From NCBI GenBank assembly GCA_023456105.1, contig JAEYAO010000039.1, positions 1-23,499 of the forward strand: DNA of 23,499 bases, given 5' to 3'. This DNA is from Pseudomonadota bacterium (lineage in GTDB: Bacteria; Pseudomonadota; Alphaproteobacteria; Caulobacterales; Caulobacteraceae). The translations under genes and the position numbers were made by a program. This document shows, in pieces, positions 8,807 through 16,343 of the stretch; position 1 is the stretch's first letter, and each line of letters starts with the position of its first letter. Under the pieces are notes generated by a model. That model made no database searches and was not told the DNA's origin. It saw nothing but the letters and a program-made list of their open reading frames with translations.

Positions 8807-10159
8807 ATGCCTACGGTGAAAGAAGTCTGGGAGGCGCGCGTGCCTGAACGCATTCATACGACTGACGAAGTGTTCGGGGTGTCCCGCGACGTTCCGCTCA
8901 ATTACGTGGGCCGACCTGAGGTTGACGACAAATTCGTCGAGAGCCTCTCTCGCGGACAGCACATCGTAATCTACGGGAGTTCTAAGCAAGGGAAAACGTC
9001 CCTTCGCAAGAAGTGCCTGCTCGATAGGGATTATGTAGTTGTCGCGTGTCAAAACAAGTGGGACATCGCCGAGTTGCATGCCGCCGTTCTAAAAGAATGC
9101 GGCTTCACCGTTCGTCAGTCAGTCGAAAAGACTGCTTCCGGCGCTCACAAGGTAGTTGCTGGCGTAGAAGGCAAAGGGAAGCTCCCTCTCCTTGCTGAGG
9201 CTGGGGGGAAGGCGGAGTACGAGCACAACCGCGAGAAGGGAGAAACGGAAACTTTTGTTCCTCTAGAGTTGGACCCGTTTGATCCCAACGATGTGATACG
9301 CGCACTTAGTGAGATTGAGTTCTCGAAGTTTATCGTCCTGGAAGATTTTCACTATCTTCCGGACGGTACGCAGCGCGATTTCAGCTTTTCATTGAAAACA
9401 TTCCATGAAAGCTCGAAGCTTTCATTTATAGTTGTCGGCGTCTGGAGGGAAGAAAACCGCTTGATCGGATTCAACGGCGACCTGACTGATCGAGTTTTGT
9501 CGGTTGATGTTGATACATGGACGTCAGAAAAGCTCAGCGAAGTGATGGATTTGGGAGGAAATCTTCTCAATGTTCAATTTGACGCTGAGTTCAAGAGAGA
9601 TTTGCTTAAGCGATGCTTTGATAGCGTGCATATTGTTCAAGAGGCCTGTAGGCGCGCTTGTAGGGCCGATGGGATAACAAGAACCGGGGAGCAACTTCGG
9701 ATCGTCGGCTTAGGAACAAGCGTTGCCGGGCTAGTTGCCAATGTCGTGTCCGAACAAGCGGCTCGCTACAAGGGATTCTTGATGGGGTTTGCAGACGGCT
9801 TTCAAGAAACGGATCTCGAAATGCCGAAGTGGATTGTTTATTCTATTTTATGCTCCGACGTAGAGCAGTTGGAAAAGGGTGTGCGTCTGCGAAGGATTTC
9901 AAAGATTATTAAGTCAAAGCATCCAAAAGGAGCTGACCTAAACAACGGAAATATCACGCAGATTCTGAACTCATCCGCTTCACTACAAAATAAGAAAGGG
10001 ACGCGCCCCCTTGTGGTCGACTATGATGGAGCAAACACCAGCCTCAATGTGGTGGATAAGGGATTCTTGATCTGGCTAAGCAGCCAGGATATCGATGAAA
10101 TCCTGGACGATCTAGGAATGCCTGCCAAGCTAACACCCGTGGAGTTGGCCGCGCTGTGA
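8807..10159 (+). CDS. Solitary P-loop (AAA/STAND-like) ATPase of unknown function
   Basis: The 450-residue protein has a Walker A motif GSSKQGKTS (residues 57-65, catalytic Lys63), preceded by YVGRPEVDDKFVESLSRGQ as in AAA_16/STAND-type ATPases. A Walker B FIVLEDFHYLP (residues 175-185, Asp180) follows, then a hydrophobic SFIVVGVW strand ahead of a basic stretch. The last 130 residues look like a helical plus winged-helix module. No signal peptide or membrane helix is seen, and no effector domain is recognisable. Base composition is clearly lower in GC than the neighbours, with AT-rich codons, indicating transfer. The ATG at 8807 has no good ribosome binding site, whereas a GTG at 8840 is preceded five bases away by GGGAGG and may be the true start (439 aa). 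Such lone ATPases are sometimes defence genes; that is speculation. Confidence 0.85.
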   Translation: MPTVKEVWEARVPERIHTTDEVFGVSRDVPLNYVGRPEVDDKFVESLSRGQHIVIYGSSKQGKTSLRKKCLLDRDYVVVACQNKWDIAELHAAVLKECGFTVRQSVEKTASGAHKVVAGVEGKGKLPLLAEAGGKAEYEHNREKGETETFVPLELDPFDPNDVIRALSEIEFSKFIVLEDFHYLPDGTQRDFSFSLKTFHESSKLSFIVVGVWREENRLIGFNGDLTDRVLSVDVDTWTSEKLSEVMDLGGNLLNVQFDAEFKRDLLKRCFDSVHIVQEACRRACRADGITRTGEQLRIVGLGTSVAGLVANVVSEQAARYKGFLMGFADGFQETDLEMPKWIVYSILCSDVEQLEKGVRLRRISKIIKSKHPKGADLNNGNITQILNSSASLQNKKGTRPLVVDYDGANTSLNVVDKGFLIWLSSQDIDEILDDLGMPAKLTPVELAAL

Positions 10160-10178
10160 CGGCAAGGGGCGCCGCTTT

Positions 10179-10311
10179 TTGACTCAGCCCACCCTCGTCC
10201 TCCTCGCCGGCCCGAACGGGGCCGGAAGACCACCTTCATCAACGGCTTCCTGCGCGAGCGCGCGGAGGCGTTTCAGTTCGTCAATCCGGACGAGGTGGCG
10301 CGCGGCCTCCC
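10179..10311 (+). pseudogene. Truncated, frameshifted zeta-toxin-like P-loop kinase
   Basis: The first residues, TQPTLVLLAGPNGAG, are the start of a zeta-toxin/UDP-GlcNAc-kinase-like ATPase. One base is missing in the Walker A region, near 10225. In the next frame the protein resumes as KTTFINGFLRERAEAFQF and VNPDEVARGL, exactly as expected for this family (GPNGAGKTT, then N/D-P-D-E). After about 45 residues the reading ends where an inverted-repeat element begins, and the rest of the roughly 190-residue kinase is absent. The gene is dead. It started with TTG just after the ATPase gene. Confidence 0.75.
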
Positions 10312-10496
10312 TTCTCTTTCGTCATCCTCCGGCAAGCCGCGTCTTCGCGGCGCAGACCGGGGGACCCAGCGGCGCGCGAGAGCGCGAACCTGCGGCGCAC
10401 GCCACCGCTTCCGATATCCTGCCTGAACAGATCGCCTTCGGCGCCGCGGGGTCCCCCGGTCTCCGCTGCGCTTCGCCGGAGGATGACGAAAGGAAG
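10312..10496. repeat. Inverted-repeat intergenic element interrupting the zeta-like gene
   Basis: The ends pair: TTTCGTCATCCTCCGGC (10317-10333) is a perfect 17-base inverted copy of 10475-10491, and AGACCGGGGGACCC (10354-10367) is a perfect 14-base inverted copy of 10449-10462. The outermost bases are also near-complementary. The element is about 185 bp with no coding capacity. I recall arms of this kind as dispersed intergenic palindromes in Caulobacter and Brevundimonas, but the copy number cannot be checked here. Confidence 0.75.
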
Positions 10497-10520
10497 AGAC
10501 CTGCTAGATTGGGGACCGCG

Positions 10521-10700
10521 ATGAACAAGTCGATCTTCGATCACGAGACCATCCTCAAGGCCGGCAAGCGCGCCGCCGAGATGGCCAAGCACGGCACCCG
10601 CGAAGAGAAGTCCGGCAAGTTCCTGCCGCCGCCCGGTTGGAAGGGCCATCTGGTCACCGCCGCCGACGCGGCGCCGCCCCGCCGTCGCAGGAAGGCCTGA
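10521..10700 (+). CDS. Small basic hypothetical protein (59 aa)
   Basis: No family is recognised. The ATG at 10521 has GGGGA five bases upstream. The product starts MNKSIFDHETILKAGKRAAE, probably one amphipathic helix with many Lys and Arg, followed by KFLPPPGWKGHLVTAAD and a basic C-terminal tail of repeated Arg. It lies between two intergenic repeats, just after the dead zeta-like kinase, so it could be a leftover partner (for example an antitoxin) or an unrelated small gene. Codon use is high-GC and in keeping with the host. Moderate doubt remains that it is translated. Confidence 0.5.
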   Translation: MNKSIFDHETILKAGKRAAEMAKHGTREEKSGKFLPPPGWKGHLVTAADAAPPRRRRKA

Positions 10701-10702
10701 CC

Positions 10703-10880
10703 CTCTCCTCCCTGTCGCGGTAGCGATGGGGTGGGGGACCGCGCCCGACGGGGGGGGTGGAGGGGTCCGCCGAGGCGCGACGACACCCCTCCGTCTCGAC
10801 GGCTGCGCCGCCGATCCACCTCCCCATCAACGATGGGGAGGAGAGAACCCGCCTCCCCTTCCCCGGCCGGGAAGGGAGAG
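10703..10880. repeat. GC-rich intergenic repeat with several hairpins
   Basis: The segment opens with CTCTCCTCCCTG...GATGGGGTGGGGG and closes with CACCTCCCCATCAACGATGG followed by GGAGGAGAG, i.e. inverted CTCCTCCCC/GGGGAGGAG arms. A further hairpin, CTCCCCTTCCC with GGGAAGGGAG, lies at about 10853-10879. Blocks such as ACCCCTCCGTCTCGACGGCTGCGCCG are reminiscent of very common dispersed repeats in Caulobacterales genomes (remembered similarity). It is probably non-coding. Confidence 0.6.
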
Positions 10881-11405
10881 CCAAATGCCGCCAGCCAACG
10901 CATTGACGCTGCTCAAACCCCCGCCGCATCAACCGCTTGCGCGTTTCTCGCGGCGACTTGCCAGCCGCAGCTGAAATCCGGGGCATCCTGCCTGCGGTCC
11001 CGTCGCATGGGAGGGCTCGTCTTGGCCTGCGACCTTGCGGGCGGCGGGAGCGGAGGAAACGGGAGGCCACGGGGGTCTAAACCTCGCGGCGCCGGCGTCG
11101 GGGATCGCCCCTGCGTTTGGAGGATCGAGGGGGATACTCGGTCCCACCGGGGACGGGATCGCCAGGCCCGCCCGCCCGTCGCAGGCTTATGGGGTTAGGC
11201 GATAAGACCGCCACCATCCCACGCCCCGAGCTTGCAGACATAATCCTTCGTGCGGGGCGTCAGCTTTCGTCGAAACGGTAACCCAACTCACACAGACCGG
11301 GCGAAGGCCCGGCGCCCCGCCCGCCCTCCCGCCGTTCAAACCGCGCCGCGCCTTGATCTGCGCACGCGGCGCCCGCGCCTGCGCGCCCCTCGCCGGAGAG
11401 CCCCC
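10881..11405. other. Intergenic region without a supported gene
   Basis: About 525 bases in which no reading frame has a convincing start, ribosome binding site and protein-like composition. Two perfect nine-base complements, GCCTGCGAC (11025-11033) and GTCGCAGGC (11178-11186), could close a structured RNA of about 160 nt, extended inward by further GC pairs. A short hairpin CCGGGC-GAAG-GCCCGG is near 11303-11318. In DNA this rich in GC such pairing can be chance. No known RNA family was recognised. Confidence 0.4.
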
Positions 11406-11624
11406 ATGGCCAAGCCGAAACCCGCCCGTCCGCGTCCGCCCGCGCCCGAACCCTGGATCGACTCCCGCACCGGCCTGCCGATGACGCCCGAGCGCGAGGA
11501 GGAGCTGCGGCGCGAACTGTCCGAGCGCTACGACCAGCTCGAAATCATGCTGGCGCAAAAGCGGGCCGAGGCGGAGGAGCGCGCCCGCATCCGCCGGATG
11601 CAGGCGCAGGCCGCGTCCGACTGA
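11406..11624 (+). CDS. Small charged protein with coiled-coil-like C-terminus (72 aa)
   Basis: The family is not recognised. After a Pro/Lys/Arg-rich N-terminus (KPKPARPRPPAPEP), the motif WIDSRTGLPMTPEREEELRR introduces a long helix extending to the end, dense in Glu, Arg and Gln with heptad-like Leu/Ile spacing (RRELSERYDQLEIMLAQKRA). It is cytoplasmic by composition. The ATG at 11406 follows GGAGAG; upstream in-frame sequence is Arg/Pro-rich and unlikely to be protein. The 66-base gap to the glycosyltransferase start and the same direction allow co-transcription. Confidence 0.65.
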   Translation: MAKPKPARPRPPAPEPWIDSRTGLPMTPEREEELRRELSERYDQLEIMLAQKRAEAEERARIRRMQAQAASD

Positions 11625-11690
11625 TCAAAACCGCGCGCGGACGGGAAAGCTGTGCCACAAGGCGGGACGGACCGACCTGCCGGCAGCGCC

Positions 11691-12665
11691 ATGCACATCC
11701 TGATCGCCCATGAATCGCCGATCCCCGTCACCGCCTACGGCGGGACCGAGCGGGTGATCTGGGACCTGGCGCGCGGGCTGGTGGCGCGCGGGCATCGCGT
11801 GACCTTTCTGGTCCCCGACGGCTCCACCTGCCCCTTCGCCGCCGTGCAGCCGATCCGCCCCGGCGTCCCCTGGCGCGAGCAGGTCGGGCGCGACGTCGAC
11901 ATCGCCCATTTCCAGTTCAAGCCGGACGAGGACCTGGACGTCCCCCTCCTCGTCACCGAACACGGCAACTGCCAGCCGCCCTCGCCGTTTCCGCTGAACA
12001 CCGTGTTCGTCTCGGCCGACCATGCGCGCCGCCACGGCGCCGAATGCTTTGTCCACAACGGCCTGGACTGGAGCAGCTATGCTCCCGTCGACTGGGACCG
12101 GCCGCGATCCGGCTACCACTTTCTCGGCAAGGGCGAGTGGCGGCTGAAGAACCTGCGCGGCGCGATCCGCGTGGCCGAGCGCGCCGGAGAGCGCATCGAG
12201 GTGCTGGGCGGTGTGCGCTTCAACGTGCGGCGCGGCCTGCGCTTCACCCTTTACCGCCGCGCGCGCTTTCACGGCATGGTCGGCGGCCAGAGGAAGTTCG
12301 ACGTGCTGAACGGCTCGCGCGGCCTGATCTTTCCCGTGCGCTGGAACGAGCCGTTCGGCATGGCGGTGATCGAGAGCCTGTATTTCGGCTGCCCCGTCTT
12401 CGCCACGCCCTACGGCGCCCTACCCGAGATCGTAGGCGAGGAGCACGGCGTCCTCTCCGCCGACGCCCGCGTCCTGGCCGATGCGGTGCGCGCAAACCGG
12501 TTCGACCCCCGCGCCTGCCACGCCCGCGCCGTGGACGTCTTCAACGCCGAGCGTATGACCGACCGCTACCTCGCACTCTACGACCGCGTCCTCTCCGGCG
12601 AGACCCTGAACCCGCGCCCGCCGCAGCTCACCGACCTCGACCGCAACCTGCCCTGGGTCAGTTGA
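11691..12665 (+). CDS. Glycosyltransferase, GT4 family
   Basis: The 324-residue protein should transfer a sugar from a nucleotide-activated donor. It opens with MHILIAHESPIPVTAYGGTE, the GT-B fold start with the Gly-Gly loop, then RVIWDLARGLVARGHRVTFL. The C-terminal donor domain shows FLGKGEWRLKNLRGAIRVAE and the family's E-x7-E motif in EPFGMAVIESLYFGCPV (about residues 223-239), followed by TPYGALPEIV. The ATG at 11691 was chosen because the GT-B fold begins there; the additional upstream residues look non-native. Acceptor and product are unknown; cell-envelope or exopolysaccharide synthesis is the usual context. Its 3' end overlaps the convergent DUF1206 gene by eight bases. Confidence 0.88.
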   Translation: MHILIAHESPIPVTAYGGTERVIWDLARGLVARGHRVTFLVPDGSTCPFAAVQPIRPGVPWREQVGRDVDIAHFQFKPDEDLDVPLLVTEHGNCQPPSPFPLNTVFVSADHARRHGAECFVHNGLDWSSYAPVDWDRPRSGYHFLGKGEWRLKNLRGAIRVAERAGERIEVLGGVRFNVRRGLRFTLYRRARFHGMVGGQRKFDVLNGSRGLIFPVRWNEPFGMAVIESLYFGCPVFATPYGALPEIVGEEHGVLSADARVLADAVRANRFDPRACHARAVDVFNAERMTDRYLALYDRVLSGETLNPRPPQLTDLDRNLPWVS

Positions 12666-13503
12666 GCGGGTTCAGGTCGCGCGGCGGCCGGATCCTGCGC
12701 CAGCGCGCCTCCACGAACGCAAAGGCCCCGAACGCCATCAGCCCCACCGCCGTCAGCCCCAGCATCCACGACCCGCCCGGCTGGCTCTCCAGCGCATCCA
12801 GCGCGCCGCCGAAGTCCGTCACCTCCCGCGCCTTGGCGTGCAGCCCCGCCAGGATCACGAACACCGCCAGCGGCAGATAGGCGAAGCCCCGCGCCGCATA
12901 GCCCGCCCTCGCCAGCGGCGTCACCCGCCGGCACACCTGGGCCGAACAGCTCAACTCGTGCGCGAAATCCTCGCGGAAAGCCCTGACGATGTTGCCGATC
13001 CCGACGCCCAGAATGACCAGCCCCACGCCGATCAGCAGCAGCTCCCCGAACGGCAGGGCCAGCACCTCGGCCGCCTTTTGCTGGTTCTCGGCCGCGTCCC
13101 CCTCGCCCCCGCCCGCCTCGTCCAGATACTCGAACACCGTGGAGGCCAAGAGACCATAGAACAGCGCGCTCAGGCCCTGCCCGATCCGCGTCGCCCAGCC
13201 CTTCAGGTCCGAGCCCTCGTTGTCCGCATCGAACACCGCCTGCACGACGCGCCACAGCACGAACGCCCACAGGCCGCAGCCCAGCAGCATCAGCCACACC
13301 CGCCCGAACGGCTGCTCGGCCAGCCAGCCCGCCGCCCCCGACGAGCCGACCGCCCCGCCTATCCGGTCCATCGCGGCCAGCAGCGTCAGCGCCCCCGCCG
13401 ACAGATAAACAAAGCCCCGCGCCCCATAGCCGACCCGCGCCAGGGCGGTCAGCGCCATCTGGTGCGGCTGGGCCGGGCTTCGGCGCTGCAAGAGCGAGAT
13501 CAT
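12658..13503 (-). CDS. DUF1206 family membrane protein
   Basis: The 281-residue inner-membrane protein has about six helices arranged as repeated pairs. The DUF1206 repeat signature Leu-Ala-Arg-x-Gly-Tyr-x-Ala-Arg-Gly-Phe appears twice clearly: ARVGYGARGFVYLSAGALTL near residue 22 and ARAGYAARGFAYLPLAVFVI near residue 199, with a diverged middle unit around RIGQGLSALFYGLLA. A Glu/Gly-rich loop sits near residues 128-145. The function of the family is unknown. ATG at 13503 has an ideal AAGGAG site six bases upstream. It appears to be transcribed alone. Confidence 0.88.
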   Translation of the reverse strand: MISLLQRRSPAQPHQMALTALARVGYGARGFVYLSAGALTLLAAMDRIGGAVGSSGAAGWLAEQPFGRVWLMLLGCGLWAFVLWRVVQAVFDADNEGSDLKGWATRIGQGLSALFYGLLASTVFEYLDEAGGGEGDAAENQQKAAEVLALPFGELLLIGVGLVILGVGIGNIVRAFREDFAHELSCSAQVCRRVTPLARAGYAARGFAYLPLAVFVILAGLHAKAREVTDFGGALDALESQPGGSWMLGLTAVGLMAFGAFAFVEARWRRIRPPRDLNPLN

Positions 13504-13581
13504 CGGCGGCTCCTTAGGCCCACTGACTGCAACGCTTGCGGGAGCCTCCCGGGACTTGCGCCATAGGAAAGCTTCAAAGGC

Positions 13582-13611
13582 TTGGACATTTTCGCGTATC
13601 GCGCGTATTCA
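13582..13611 (+). promoter_or_regulatory. Candidate promoter for the small protein at 13636
   Basis: TTGGAC (13582-13587) and TATTCA (13606-13611) are separated by 18 bases, in a locally AT-richer stretch just upstream of the gene. It is a housekeeping-type match by eye only. Confidence 0.35.
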
Positions 13612-13635
13612 TAAAGATGAACGGCAGGGCCTGTC

Positions 13636-13872
13636 ATGCGCCTCTACGAATTCATCTTTATCGACGCCAAAGGCGGCCGCCCGGTCATGGACATGTCCGA
13701 GTGGCCCGATGATCAGCAGGCCGCGCAATCCGCGTTCAGTCAGCTTGACGACCACGCCTCCTGCCTCGGAGTTGAAATCTATCAAGGTCAGCGGCTGGTC
13801 GGCCGGGTGGAGCGACCGGACGATCGCCGGCGTCCGCCCGCGACCGCCTGGCCCAACGCCCTGCTTCCTTAA
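13636..13872 (+). CDS. Small hypothetical protein (78 aa)
   Basis: The family is not firmly recognised. The sequence begins RLYEFIFIDAKGGRPVMDMS, a beta-strand pair, then a helix with WPDDQQAAQSAFSQLDDHAS, then a strand LGVEIYQGQRLVGRVER; this resembles the short DUF6894-type fold of alphaproteobacteria. The last 20 residues are Arg/Pro-rich and poorly ordered. A CAGGG site lies shortly before the ATG. It is convergent with the phosphomannomutase gene and overlaps its 3' end by four bases. Confidence 0.7.
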   Translation: MRLYEFIFIDAKGGRPVMDMSEWPDDQQAAQSAFSQLDDHASCLGVEIYQGQRLVGRVERPDDRRRPPATAWPNALLP

Positions 13873-15368
13873 ATCTCCTGATTGAAGGCGCCGATCTCCG
13901 GATAGGCGGCCAGGCGCGGCTTGACCTCCTTGCGGAACAGGTCGCGCATGTCGTCTTCCGAGCGCATGCTCTCGACCACCACCACCAGCTCCGGCTTGTT
14001 GGACGAGGCGCGCACCAGCACCCATGAGCCGTCCTCCAGGTGCACCCGCACGCCGTTGACGGTGATGGCCTCCACGATCCTGCGGCCCAGGATGGAGTCG
14101 CCCCGCTCGGCCATGGCGGAATATTCGGCCACGATCCGCTCCAGCACCTCGTACTTCAGCTCGTCGTCGCAGTGCGGGCTCATGGTCAGGGAGGTCCAGG
14201 CGTCCGGCAGGGCCGCCTTCAGCTCGCTGAGCTTCTTGTCCGGATTGCGGTCCAGCATGGCCAGCACGGCCGAGGCCGCGACCAGCCCGTCGTCGTAGCC
14301 GTTGCCCAGCGGCCCGGCCATGAAGAAGTGGCCCGACTTCTCGAACCCGGCCAGGGCGCCGATCTCGGCGGTCTTGCGCTTGATGTAGCTGTGGCCCGTC
14401 TTCCAGTAGACGGTGTTCGCCCCGTTCGCCTTCAGCACCTCGTCGGTCTTGTACAGGCCCGTCGACTTCACATCGACGACAAAGGTCGAGTTGGGGTGGA
14501 TCCTGGACAGGTCGCGGGCCAGCATCAGGCCGATCTTGTCGGCGAAGATCTCCTCGCCCGTGTCGTCCACCACGCCGCAGCGGTCGCCGTCGCCATCGAA
14601 GCCGAGCGCCAGGTCCGCCCCCGTCTCCCGCACCTTTTCGGCCATCTGCATCAGCATGGCGTGGTCTTCGGGGTTCGGATTGTACTTCGGGAAGGTGAAG
14701 TCGAGCTCGGTGTCCATTTCGATCACCTCCACCCCCATGCGGCGCAGAGCCTCGGGCGCGAACGCGCCGGCGGTGCCGTTGCCGCAGGCCGCGACGACCT
14801 TGAGCGGCCGGCTGACCTTCACCTTGGCGGCGACGTCGGCGATGTAGCGTTCGCGGAAGTCCTCCACGCGCACCAGCTTGCCGCCTTCGCGCTCGACGCC
14901 CTGCCCGTTCAGCACGATCTCCTTCAGCCGCCCGATCTCGTCCGGGCCAAAGGTCAGCGGCGGGTTGGCTCCCATCTTGACCCCCGTCCAGCCGTTCTCG
15001 TTGTGGCTGGCGGTGACCATGGCGACACATGGGGCCTTCAGCTCGAACTGGCCGAAATAGGCCATGGGCGACAGGGCGAGCCCCACGTCCAGCACCTCCA
15101 TGCCGCCCTGCATCAGGCCGATGATCAGCGCCTGCTTGACCGACAGGCTGTAGCCGCGGAAGTCATGGCCGGTGACGATGCGGGGCTCGACGCCGATCTC
15201 ATGCACATAGGTCGCCAGACCCAGGCCCAGCGCCTGGATGCCCAGCAGATTGATCTCTTTTTCCAGGATCCACCGTGCGTCGTACTCGCGAAAGCCCGTC
15301 GGCTTGACCAGCGCCTCGGTCTCGTAGGCGGCCGTGTTCGGCTTCAGATCCTGGCGGGGCTTCAACAT
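13869..15368 (-). CDS. Phosphomannomutase/phosphoglucomutase (alpha-D-phosphohexomutase family)
   Basis: The 499-residue cytosolic enzyme interconverts hexose 1- and 6-phosphates, feeding nucleotide-sugar synthesis for envelope polysaccharides. The phosphoserine loop VTASHNENGWTG is at residues 118-129 (Ser121), the Mg-binding loop DGDGDR at 258-263, the sugar-recognition loop EKSGHFF around residue 347, and a C-terminal phosphate-binding segment WVLVRASSNKPELVVVVES completes the four domains. The ATG at 15368 has AAGGA five bases upstream; the longer upstream extension is unlike the family. It follows the 25-residue microprotein gene with a 35-base gap and probably shares its promoter. Pmm and Pgm activity cannot be separated by sequence alone. 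No alginate genes are nearby. Confidence 0.93.
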   Translation of the reverse strand: MLKPRQDLKPNTAAYETEALVKPTGFREYDARWILEKEINLLGIQALGLGLATYVHEIGVEPRIVTGHDFRGYSLSVKQALIIGLMQGGMEVLDVGLALSPMAYFGQFELKAPCVAMVTASHNENGWTGVKMGANPPLTFGPDEIGRLKEIVLNGQGVEREGGKLVRVEDFRERYIADVAAKVKVSRPLKVVAACGNGTAGAFAPEALRRMGVEVIEMDTELDFTFPKYNPNPEDHAMLMQMAEKVRETGADLALGFDGDGDRCGVVDDTGEEIFADKIGLMLARDLSRIHPNSTFVVDVKSTGLYKTDEVLKANGANTVYWKTGHSYIKRKTAEIGALAGFEKSGHFFMAGPLGNGYDDGLVAASAVLAMLDRNPDKKLSELKAALPDAWTSLTMSPHCDDELKYEVLERIVAEYSAMAERGDSILGRRIVEAITVNGVRVHLEDGSWVLVRASSNKPELVVVVESMRSEDDMRDLFRKEVKPRLAAYPEIGAFNQEI

Positions 15369-15403
15369 GGCGGTCCTTGGAGACAAGACGGGAAAAGGGG
15401 GCA

Positions 15404-15481
15404 TCAGGGCCAGACGACGGCCAGCACGACCAGCAGCACCGCCGCCAACGACACCAGCGGAAAGAACAGTCGGTCGGACAT
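15404..15481 (-). CDS. 25-residue single-helix membrane microprotein
   Basis: The ORF begins MSDRLFFPLVSL and continues as an unbroken run of Ala, Val and Leu ending VVWP before a TGA. It is thus a charged tip (Asp-Arg) plus one transmembrane helix of about 18 residues, inside the inner membrane. I recall similar short proteins, beginning with a few polar residues then Arg-Phe/Leu-Phe-Phe and ending Val-Trp-Pro, from other alphaproteobacteria, but no named family. A clear promoter lies immediately upstream; its predicted start site falls at or next to the ATG, and no ribosome binding site is present, so the message may be leaderless. Phosphomannomutase follows on the same strand. Confidence 0.6.
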   Translation of the reverse strand: MSDRLFFPLVSLAAVLLVVLAVVWP

Positions 15482-15488
15482 AAGCTTG

Positions 15489-15517
15489 GCTATAGAGAGC
15501 CCCCGATGAGGCTTCAA
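15489..15517 (-). promoter_or_regulatory. Promoter for microprotein and phosphomannomutase
   Basis: On the minus strand TTGAAG (15512-15517) and TATAGC (15489-15494) are separated by 17 bases. The -10 ends only seven bases before the ATG of the microprotein, so transcription would begin at or beside the start codon. Confidence 0.55.
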
Positions 15518-15629
15518 CAACGCGGAAGCTGGACGATGGATGCGGAGCCCGAGGACTTCGCGGCGAAAACTTGACCGTCCATCCTTGCGGGCCTACCCCA
15601 AACCCCCCGTTCGCCGTCACGGAACCGCC

Positions 15630-16343
15630 ATGTCCCGCCTGATCCTTCTTCGCCACGGCCAAAGCCAGTGGAACCTCGAGAACCGCTTCACCGGCTGGGT
15701 CGACGTGGACCTGACGGCCGAGGGCGAGGCGCAGGCGAAGCGCGGCGGCGAACTGATCGCCGAAGCCGGCTTCAAGCCTGCGGTGATGTTCACCTCAGTT
15801 CTCACGCGGGCGCAGCGGACCGGCCAGATCGCGTTGGAGGCGGCGAAGCTGTCGGATACGCCGGTGATCGCCGACTGGCGTCTGAACGAGCGTCACTACG
15901 GCGGCCTGACCGGGCTGAACAAGGCCGAGACGGCGCAGAAGCACGGCGAGGATCAGGTCAGGATCTGGCGACGCAGCTATGACACGCCTCCGCCCCCGCT
16001 GGCGCCGGGCGGCGACTACGACTTCGCGGCCGACCCCCGCTACGCCGGCCAGGCCATTCCGGACACCGAAAGCCTGAAGACCACCCTGGACCGGGTCCAG
16101 CCGTATTGGGACGCAGAGATCGCGCCGCGCCTCAAGGCTGGAGAGGACGTGCTGATCGCGGCCCACGGCAACTCTTTGCGCGCCATCGTCAAGCTGCTGT
16201 TCGCCGTGCCCGACGACCAGATCGTGGGCGTGGAGATTCCGACCGGAAATCCGCTTGAGATCGAGCTGGACGCCGATCTCAAGCCCACCGCCGTGCGCTA
16301 CCTCGATCAGAGCCGGGCCGAAGCCCTGCCGCCCCTGCAATGA
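15630..16343 (+). CDS. gpmA: 2,3-bisphosphoglycerate-dependent phosphoglycerate mutase
   Basis: The 237-residue glycolytic enzyme interconverts 3- and 2-phosphoglycerate. The phosphohistidine motif LRHGQSQWN is at residues 7-15 (His9), followed by FTGWVDVDLT, the RHYGGLTGLNK segment with the conserved Glu-Arg-His-Tyr-Gly, and the second active-site His in AAHGNSLRAIVK (about residue 178). Length matches the family. The ATG at 15630 is the natural start because family homology begins there. Its stop overlaps the start of the RibD-like deaminase gene in ATGA, so the two are translationally coupled, although no metabolic link is obvious. Confidence 0.95.
   Translation: MSRLILLRHGQSQWNLENRFTGWVDVDLTAEGEAQAKRGGELIAEAGFKPAVMFTSVLTRAQRTGQIALEAAKLSDTPVIADWRLNERHYGGLTGLNKAETAQKHGEDQVRIWRRSYDTPPPPLAPGGDYDFAADPRYAGQAIPDTESLKTTLDRVQPYWDAEIAPRLKAGEDVLIAAHGNSLRAIVKLLFAVPDDQIVGVEIPTGNPLEIELDADLKPTAVRYLDQSRAEALPPLQ

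Noticed and set aside
11187..11290. Minus-strand frame reading LTPRTKDYVCKLGAW and onward
   Set aside because: It looks protein-like, but there is no start codon after the upstream in-frame stop and no known family.
14040..15509. 489-codon plus-strand frame opposite phosphomannomutase
   Set aside because: It is an antisense shadow; the opposite strand has clear catalytic motifs.
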